Assembly (NCBI GenBank): GCA_038850275.1
Contig: JAWCLZ010000007.1
Span: 3,994-67,993 of the forward strand
Direction of reading: 5' to 3'
Length of the DNA: 64,000 nucleotides
DNA from: JAWCLZ01 sp038850275
GTDB lineage: Archaea > Halobacteriota > JAWCLZ01
Below are positions 59,221 to 64,000 of this stretch, one piece after another (positions within the stretch are counted from its first letter, which is position 1; each line of letters begins with the position of its first letter). The notes below the pieces were generated by a model that made no database searches, was not told the DNA's origin, and saw only the letters and a list, made by a program, of their open reading frames with translations. The translations under genes were made by a program, and so were the position numbers.

Positions 59221-59984
59221 GCTTTAGTTTTAAGGGCTTCCACGCTTGCTCTAAGCGCTGCCATCAAATCTAAGGTTGGCTTAGTCTCAGGTAAAATCAC
59301 CTTGACCTCTTTGCCCTCAATTTTTGCCTTTATCAATTCAAGCAATGCTTCTCTATATCTCTCTCGATACCTCTCAGGTTCAAATCTCCCACTTAGCTTC
59401 TCTATTAAAACCTCCGCTAGTTCGAATTCTGCATTGGATACCTCAGGTTTAGGATATGCAATTAGCTTGGGATCTCTTATTTCATCAGCGTAGTAAAGAG
59501 TGCTCATTATCAAGTGATTCTCCCCAGGTCTTATCACTGCGATGTGCTCCTTCCTTCGAAATGTAACCTTTGCAATTGCAACTTTATTTTTCCGCCTCAG
59601 CACTTCTCTTAATAACTCAAAGGCTTTAAAATCAGCACCATCAGGACCTAGGTAGTAACTGCTTTCATAGTATATTGGATCTATCTCGCTGGCTTCTGCA
59701 AAATTAATAATCTCTAGTCGCCTAGAGGTTTCTATAGGTAGTTTTTCAAAGTCAGCTTCAGTTAGAACTACATAGCGATCCTTGGCATATTCATAGCCCT
59801 TATCTATCTCACTATAGGGCACCTCTCTTCCACAGCGAGTGCACCAGTATGGTCTCTTTAATGGAGTTCCACATATGGAATGTAAGCTCGTGAAAGCCAC
59901 GTCTTTGCTTTCAGCTGCCACGTATAGCTTCACTGGAATATTCACAAGTCCAAAGCTAATGTTACCACTCCAGATTGCCCTCAT
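59217..59984 (-). CDS. ku: Ku protein, prokaryotic type
   Basis: Homodimeric ring that binds DNA double-strand ends and recruits the ligase. 255 residues forming only the Ku core: RAIWSGNISFGLVNIPVKLY at the start, WCTRCGREVPYSEIDKGYE (zinc-like CxxC), and YYESSYYLGPDGADFKAFELL. A short basic/helical tail. It is the first gene of a minus-strand operon: ku, ligD, aor, GAPDH-like. ATG 59984 has AGGAG just upstream. Ku is patchily spread in archaea, so transfer from bacteria is plausible. Confidence 0.95.
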   Translation of the reverse strand: MRAIWSGNISFGLVNIPVKLYVAAESKDVAFTSLHSICGTPLKRPYWCTRCGREVPYSEIDKGYEYAKDRYVVLTEADFEKLPIETSRRLEIINFAEASEIDPIYYESSYYLGPDGADFKAFELLREVLRRKNKVAIAKVTFRRKEHIAVIRPGENHLIMSTLYYADEIRDPKLIAYPKPEVSNAEFELAEVLIEKLSGRFEPERYRERYREALLELIKAKIEGKEVKVILPETKPTLDLMAALRASVEALKTKA

Positions 59985-60063
59985 TTTTCCTCCTTATCTC
60001 CTTTATTCCTTATATTTTTCCGTTCTCACAAAATAATATGTAGTATGGAAATATATTATAAAT
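59985..60063. promoter_or_regulatory. Divergent promoter region between ku and the HELGH protein
   Basis: 79 nt, AT-rich. Plus-strand TATA-like runs AAAATAATATG (near 60030) and ATATATTATAAAT (60050-60062) could serve the rightward gene. The minus side has AGGAGG-type sequence before ku. A common regulator is possible. Confidence 0.45.
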
Positions 60064-61125
60064 ATGCTCGATATAACTGAGCTAATTGATATAACTGAGC
60101 TAAAGCAGAGACTTGAGGCAATTGCTAGTTTTGAGGATGCCAAATTCTGCTTGGATCCACGCATTCCACTTGAGATCAGGGAATACTGGACGAGGGATGC
60201 TAAAAGAAGAAAGTTCTATGAAAGCCATCCCCTTTGGGAGAGATATCGCGAGATCGATTATATTCCCAGCATTACCCTTCAAGAGAACTATCATTTACTG
60301 GACATGGCTGAGGTGAATAAACAGCTAATACCAAGAGGCTATCTCTATTACTGCAGCTCTGGCTTAGGCGGCAAGCTCAAGCTTCTCCTTGGCGAGATCA
60401 AGGAACACAGGAGGGTGCAAGAGGTCAATGTTTTCTTAATAAATAGGGAATTGGTATGCAACTGCGAATTAAACAGCCCTTCGCTATACAATCACGAGGA
60501 GAAGATTATAGTTGGTAGAGAGCGCTCCGCGGAATTCTCAGTTTGGAGGAGAATTGAAGAGCTCAGGAGCGCTAGTGGTGTTAGAAAGCAGCTGCTTGAA
60601 ATTGAGCTCTACAATTTAACTGAGCTAAAGGATTTCAATGCAAATCCAGTTGAAATTCAAGATGCAGTGAGGAAAGCTGCTGAGTGGAAATTGAAAGCTT
60701 GGATAGCACACGAATTAGGCCATTATGCTGCTAAAAAATATTTACCACACTCCATTTATAATTCCTGCAAAAAATTTTGCCTATCCAGAGGAGACCTAGC
60801 ATTGGATGCATTCATAACTGCAGTGAATGATGTGCTAGCAGATACAATTTGCGAGAGCGAAATTAAGGGGAGCATTGCATATATACTTCAATTGCCAGAG
60901 AAGCAAAAACTGGGGCTGCTGAGTTCACATATCCTAGATATATTTAATCCTCCAGCCGAATTTAAGGTTTTAAATGAAAAAAGCAAGTTGGAAGCTGAAT
61001 TGATATCAACATTTCTAAAGAATTTAAATCTTGTTTCAAATGAAGAATTGAATAGAGCTAGAGAAGCTGTTTTTGAAAGAGCCAAACAATTTGCACTAGC
61101 TATTAATCAAAGTTTTTCTGATTAA
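60064..61125 (+). CDS. Unrecognised protein with HELGH metalloprotease-like motif
   Basis: 353 residues, no signal peptide or membrane helix. The helix KAWIAHELGHYAAKKYL carries HELGH at 216-220 (zinc-binding HExxH), with a downstream acidic helix AVNDVLADTICESE (about 252-265) as possible third ligand. This is the pattern of gluzincin-like minimal proteases. The N-terminus holds a duplicated DITEL from a 15-bp direct repeat (60070-60084 and 60088-60102). The first half is cysteine-containing and unrelated to anything I recognise. It lies 102 nt upstream of the giant repeat protein on the same strand. Confidence 0.5.
   Translation: MLDITELIDITELKQRLEAIASFEDAKFCLDPRIPLEIREYWTRDAKRRKFYESHPLWERYREIDYIPSITLQENYHLLDMAEVNKQLIPRGYLYYCSSGLGGKLKLLLGEIKEHRRVQEVNVFLINRELVCNCELNSPSLYNHEEKIIVGRERSAEFSVWRRIEELRSASGVRKQLLEIELYNLTELKDFNANPVEIQDAVRKAAEWKLKAWIAHELGHYAAKKYLPHSIYNSCKKFCLSRGDLALDAFITAVNDVLADTICESEIKGSIAYILQLPEKQKLGLLSSHILDIFNPPAEFKVLNEKSKLEAELISTFLKNLNLVSNEELNRAREAVFERAKQFALAINQSFSD
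60070..60102 (+). repeat. 15-bp direct repeat at the start of the HELGH gene
   Basis: GATATAACTGAGCTA occurs at 60070-60084 and 60088-60102, separated by ATT. It duplicates DITEL in the protein start. Local slippage is the simplest cause. Confidence 0.85.
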
Positions 61126-61168
61126 CCAAAGTTTTTTCTGCAATGAACATTAAAATTTAGTTAAATTT

Positions 61169-61216
61169 GGATTAAAATTTGGATTAAAATTTGGATTAAA
61201 ATTTGGATTAAAATTT
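61169..61216 (+). repeat. Four perfect 12-bp tandem repeats upstream of the giant ORF
   Basis: GGATTAAAATTT four times (61169-61180, 61181-61192, 61193-61204, 61205-61216), preceded by a partial TTAAATTT and followed by GGAGTTAAAAC and the ATG at 61228. The last GGAG (61217-61220) could be a ribosome site. Copy-number change would alter promoter spacing, as in phase-variable promoters, or be neutral. Confidence 0.92.
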
Positions 61217-61227
61217 GGAGTTAAAAC

Positions 61228-64000
61228 ATGCATCTCCTAGGTGATGGAGGAATCGCTAGCATTGCGAGAGAACTCGAGAAGTTTGAAGATGAAGAACTTG
61301 AAGACCTTCTCAATGTAGCTGTGAATAGATCTAGAAATGCAGATGAACTTTTTTTCACCTTGAAATTCGCTGCTTTAATGGCTTCGCTTGACATAAATCC
61401 TAATTACACCTTGCGATATGGCATAGCCCATGTATTTCAATCAATTTCAGATAAAGATATGCTCAATGCAGCTTTTGAAGCTGCTTTAAAGCTAGCTAGA
61501 GCTGGAATAGATCCTTGGGCCCTGCTGCATTATTCAATTCCAGCCATTTCAAAGTCCGCTAGGAACAAGGTGGAATTTGAGGAATATCTAAGCGAGGTTC
61601 AAAAGCTATGTTTGAGAATAAAAATTAAGCGGCAGGACTTGGTGCATGAAGCGACTGCTTCGCTGCTCAACGTTAAAGAGGGGAATAAATCGCGGGCGAT
61701 TTATAAATTGAGCGAGCTGTTGAATGTTCTTCTACAGAGGAAAATGAATGTGGAGAGCGTGCTTCAAAGCATTAGCTCTCTCGCGAAATCAACCACCACT
61801 GCTAAGCAGATTGAAACTGGATTGGAACTCGGCTTGGCTATGGCTAATCGAGATAAAGATCCAACTGGATTGCTTCAATTCGGGTTCCCTAGGACAATTG
61901 AGGCTGCAGCTTTATTCGGCATAGAGGGGTTAAATTTGCTGGCTGAAATGGCTGAGAGATTGATCGCGAGAAACATAGACCCCACGGATGTATTTAGATA
62001 TGGCATTCGAGCGATCTTGAAATTTACTAAATCACCCGGGGATTTAAAGCAAGGATTACTTGCCCTTGAATCACTTGTGGTGGAGCTCAATGAGAGGGGG
62101 ATTAATCCTCAAGCAACTCTTTTCTATGGCTTGAGAGCATTAGCTGCTACGGCTAAATCGCTGGATCAGTTAACACGATCCCTTCAATTTGGAGTATTGC
62201 TTGCAAAAAAAGGGATAGATCCAAGTAGTAACTTTAAATATGGCATTGCTTGGGCGGCTCGCGATATAAATCAAAGTCAATTTGAAGCAGCCATTGAAAT
62301 GGCTGAGAGGTTGATCGCGAGAGATATAAATCCGCTGCCTGCATTGCAATATGGAGTGCCTCTGTTTGCAACTGCTTCAACTGTGGAATTTAAGAGAGCC
62401 ACGAGCTTGCTTGAGAGGCTCATGATTGCTTTTCACGAGCATAACCTAGACCCAAAACCTCTCTTCAGTTCAGCCTTCCCAGCGCTTTTAAAAAAGGCAA
62501 GGTCGCTGGGGGAGTTCATGGTCAAGCTGGAGAAAATTGAGAGAATAATAGCAAGTGGTAATCACGCTAATCTCGAGCTATGCTTAGGAGTAGCAATTGC
62601 AGCATATCATTTGGAGTTTGAAGAAGTAATCAAGGAACTCATGATGCTGCTGAATAAAGTAAATGATGTTACTTCTATTGCATACATTTTGCCCTCTGCA
62701 ATTTCTACTCTTCGAAATATGGAGGAATTTGAAATTACAATGAAGCTAGCACATGTCCTTGCAGATCGCCAAATAGACCTGGCTGATCATCTACATCAAG
62801 CTGTGCCAAAAGTGGCAGGAGTTTTAAAGGAAGACGAATTTAAAGCTGCCATACAATTAGCCATTAAGCTGGCTCAAAGGGGCATTGATCCATATGAAAC
62901 TCTATATTACGGTATTCCAGCTCTAGCTTCCTTGAATGAATATGAAATTTCAAGTGCAATTCAACTTGGAGCTAAAATCGCAGATCTAGGATTGGATCCA
63001 AAAACGATTTTTATAAATGCACTTCCAGCGCTAGGTGGGAGAGGGGAATTTGCACGAGAACTTGAGTTAATATATGAATTTGCAGCTAGCTTGAATCAAA
63101 GGAAAATCAATCCTCTAAATGCAATTGCTTCTCTCTACCCAGCGCTAGTTAAATTGGGGATAGAAGATTTTAAAACATGGAGTTTGAGGATCTCTAACTT
63201 GGATCCTAAGCTCTTTGACCTTTGCTTGAAGAATATAGAGGCTATTTTAAATTACTTTAAGCAGCACACTGAGGCAAACTGGAATAGATTCATCATCACT
63301 CTTAATCTATACTCAAGGGGTTTCTGGGGAGAGCTAGTGCTTGATGAAGCTCTAATGGCTCATTTATGCTCTCCTTACTCGATTCATAAATGCGTTGAGA
63401 GAGCTAGGAGTTATTTTAAATCTCAAGCAAAACAAAAGGCCTTCAAACTCGGGATAGAGATTGAGAGCCTTAGATATGAAGATTGCATTGGACTCATTGC
63501 ACTTGAAAGTAAATCCATCGATAAGGAAAAAACCCTTCATTTAATTCTTGAGAAAATAGCGAAATATGGCAATTGCTATAACTATTTCCAAGCAGAGCAG
63601 CCATTTTTCTATCGCAAATTCAAGGAGGAAACAACTGGTCTCGCAGAGAAATTCGATGCACCTGGATTGAAGTTTAGCTTGAATTATAAAATCTCAGCAA
63701 TTAAAGCAAAGATGGAGCTCAAGAGCTATGCGGATAAAATGCCAATTAGCAGTGATTTAAAAGTAGTTAGAGAAATAATAGCTGAACTTCGAGTTAAGCA
63801 CGAGCGATTTTACACTCGCTTATATAAGCAAGTTCGAGATAGAGGAATTGCGATTAAAAAAACCCTAGAAGAGGAAGTAAATCAAGGAAATCTTAGAACT
63901 ATGATAGAGATATTACTCCACGAGCTGCAGCAATGCGAAATCGAGGGGAGAGCTAGATATGTGCTTTTGTTAATTGAAGCATATGCTTTTAAAGAGACAG
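61228..64000 (+). CDS. Giant alpha-helical repeat (solenoid) protein, incomplete at window end
   Basis: Open from ATG 61228 to the last base, with no stop in 924 codons. From about residue 20 to 650 the chain is made of roughly sixteen helix-turn-helix units of 36-41 residues. A consensus is: helix, [LK]A..[GN]-[IL]-[DN]-P, helix, [YF]G[IV]PA. Clear copies: ARAGIDPWALLHYSIPAI, AERLIARNIDPTDVFRYG, AERLIARDINPLPALQYG, AQRGIDPYETLYYGIPAL. Long direct DNA repeats (near 61937 and 62297) show recent duplication. The part after about 670 is different, helix-rich and Lys/Arg/Tyr-rich. No catalytic motif, signal or membrane helix. I do not recognise the family. Confidence 0.7.
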   Translation, partial: MHLLGDGGIASIARELEKFEDEELEDLLNVAVNRSRNADELFFTLKFAALMASLDINPNYTLRYGIAHVFQSISDKDMLNAAFEAALKLARAGIDPWALLHYSIPAISKSARNKVEFEEYLSEVQKLCLRIKIKRQDLVHEATASLLNVKEGNKSRAIYKLSELLNVLLQRKMNVESVLQSISSLAKSTTTAKQIETGLELGLAMANRDKDPTGLLQFGFPRTIEAAALFGIEGLNLLAEMAERLIARNIDPTDVFRYGIRAILKFTKSPGDLKQGLLALESLVVELNERGINPQATLFYGLRALAATAKSLDQLTRSLQFGVLLAKKGIDPSSNFKYGIAWAARDINQSQFEAAIEMAERLIARDINPLPALQYGVPLFATASTVEFKRATSLLERLMIAFHEHNLDPKPLFSSAFPALLKKARSLGEFMVKLEKIERIIASGNHANLELCLGVAIAAYHLEFEEVIKELMMLLNKVNDVTSIAYILPSAISTLRNMEEFEITMKLAHVLADRQIDLADHLHQAVPKVAGVLKEDEFKAAIQLAIKLAQRGIDPYETLYYGIPALASLNEYEISSAIQLGAKIADLGLDPKTIFINALPALGGRGEFARELELIYEFAASLNQRKINPLNAIASLYPALVKLGIEDFKTWSLRISNLDPKLFDLCLKNIEAILNYFKQHTEANWNRFIITLNLYSRGFWGELVLDEALMAHLCSPYSIHKCVERARSYFKSQAKQKAFKLGIEIESLRYEDCIGLIALESKSIDKEKTLHLILEKIAKYGNCYNYFQAEQPFFYRKFKEETTGLAEKFDAPGLKFSLNYKISAIKAKMELKSYADKMPISSDLKVVREIIAELRVKHERFYTRLYKQVRDRGIAIKKTLEEEVNQGNLRTMIEILLHELQQCEIEGRARYVLLLIEAYAFKET

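Noticed and set aside
61169..61216. The 12-bp repeats as a CRISPR array
   Set aside because: Repeats are directly tandem with no spacers, too short, and no cas genes are present. No CRISPR array was seen anywhere in the window.
1..64000. tRNA, rRNA, SRP RNA or RNase P RNA genes
   Set aside because: I looked through the intergenic spacers for T-arm (GGTTCRA) context and extended GC-rich stems and found none convincing. Most spacers are short and AT-rich. A covariance search (tRNAscan-SE, Infernal) would be decisive.

Overview
The window is a chromosomal segment of a low-GC, anaerobic euryarchaeote. The archaeal assignment rests on several seen genes: the G1P dehydrogenase for archaeal lipids (32.5 kb), GatDE (7.5-10.6 kb), RadA (14.8 kb), NAC (24.8 kb), PAN (41.3 kb), thermosome (44.4 kb), SRP54 (36.4 kb), an archaeal MAT (48.4 kb) and RNase P Rpp21 (35.8 kb). 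Many genes also look leaderless, with a TATA-like box about 25 nt before the start codon. A tungstate transporter, a tungsten-type aldehyde oxidoreductase, an F420-type flavin-fold enzyme, a CooT-like nickel protein and Tfx point to anaerobic, methanogen- or Archaeoglobus-related ancestry. The exact lineage cannot be fixed from sequence alone. Two runs of N (2049-2058 and 19801-19860) show that this is a scaffolded assembly, perhaps a metagenome bin, and both fall inside genes.

Layout. 0-3 kb: wHTH regulator, rpiA, mtnP, Tfx, a small conserved protein and RidA. 3.1-5.9 kb: WtpABC tungstate transporter. 6-13.8 kb: argH-gatD-gatE, coupled to a secreted protein and an ABC-2 exporter. 13.9-19.7 kb: QueG-like protein, radA, fused guaA, hisH, hisF and phosphoglycolate phosphatase. 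19.8-22.8 kb: secE-spt5-rpl11-purB and a PIN-like protein. 22.8-28.5 kb: adenosine-specific kinase, CorC, NAC, TrmI, PolX and PAC2. 28.6-34.8 kb: a minus-strand operon (DUF63, SpoIIM-like, ProS, F420-type enzyme), divergent from egsA, then UPF0179 and an FKBP. 34.9-44.4 kb: hisG, Rpp21, YhbY, SRP54, two tiny genes, the Rqc2/NEMF homologue, Sua5, MBF1, PAN and replicative DNA ligase. 44.4-50.6 kb, all minus: thermosome, ZPR1, SepF, DUF1122, Hsp20, MAT and diadenylate cyclase. 50.7-54.8 kb: CooT-like, SppA-like, a membrane-anchored protein, CBS, PRTase, a wHTH and a RAM-domain protein.

The last 9 kb is the accessory part. A compositionally foreign, frameshifted IS200/IS605 remnant (about 54.84-55.37 kb) is followed by a tight minus-strand operon: Ku, a LigD-type ligase, a tungsten aldehyde:ferredoxin oxidoreductase and a divergent class I GAPDH-like protein. 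Divergent from Ku are an unrecognised HELGH metalloprotease-like protein, a 4 x 12-bp tandem repeat, and a very large open reading frame (61228 to beyond the window end). That frame encodes about sixteen copies of a 36-41-residue helical repeat with a G-[IL]-[DN]-P...[YF]G[IV]PA signature. I recognise neither of these two proteins; they are the best candidates for something undescribed.

How the genes connect: Wtp can feed tungsten to the oxidoreductase. RpiA, MtnP, PGP, GAPDH-like and the His/Gua/Pur genes form central and nucleotide metabolism. SecE, Spt5, L11, NAC, SRP54, the Rqc2 homologue, PAN and thermosome form the expression and proteostasis core. RadA, PolX, two ligases and Ku give both recombination and end-joining repair capacity.
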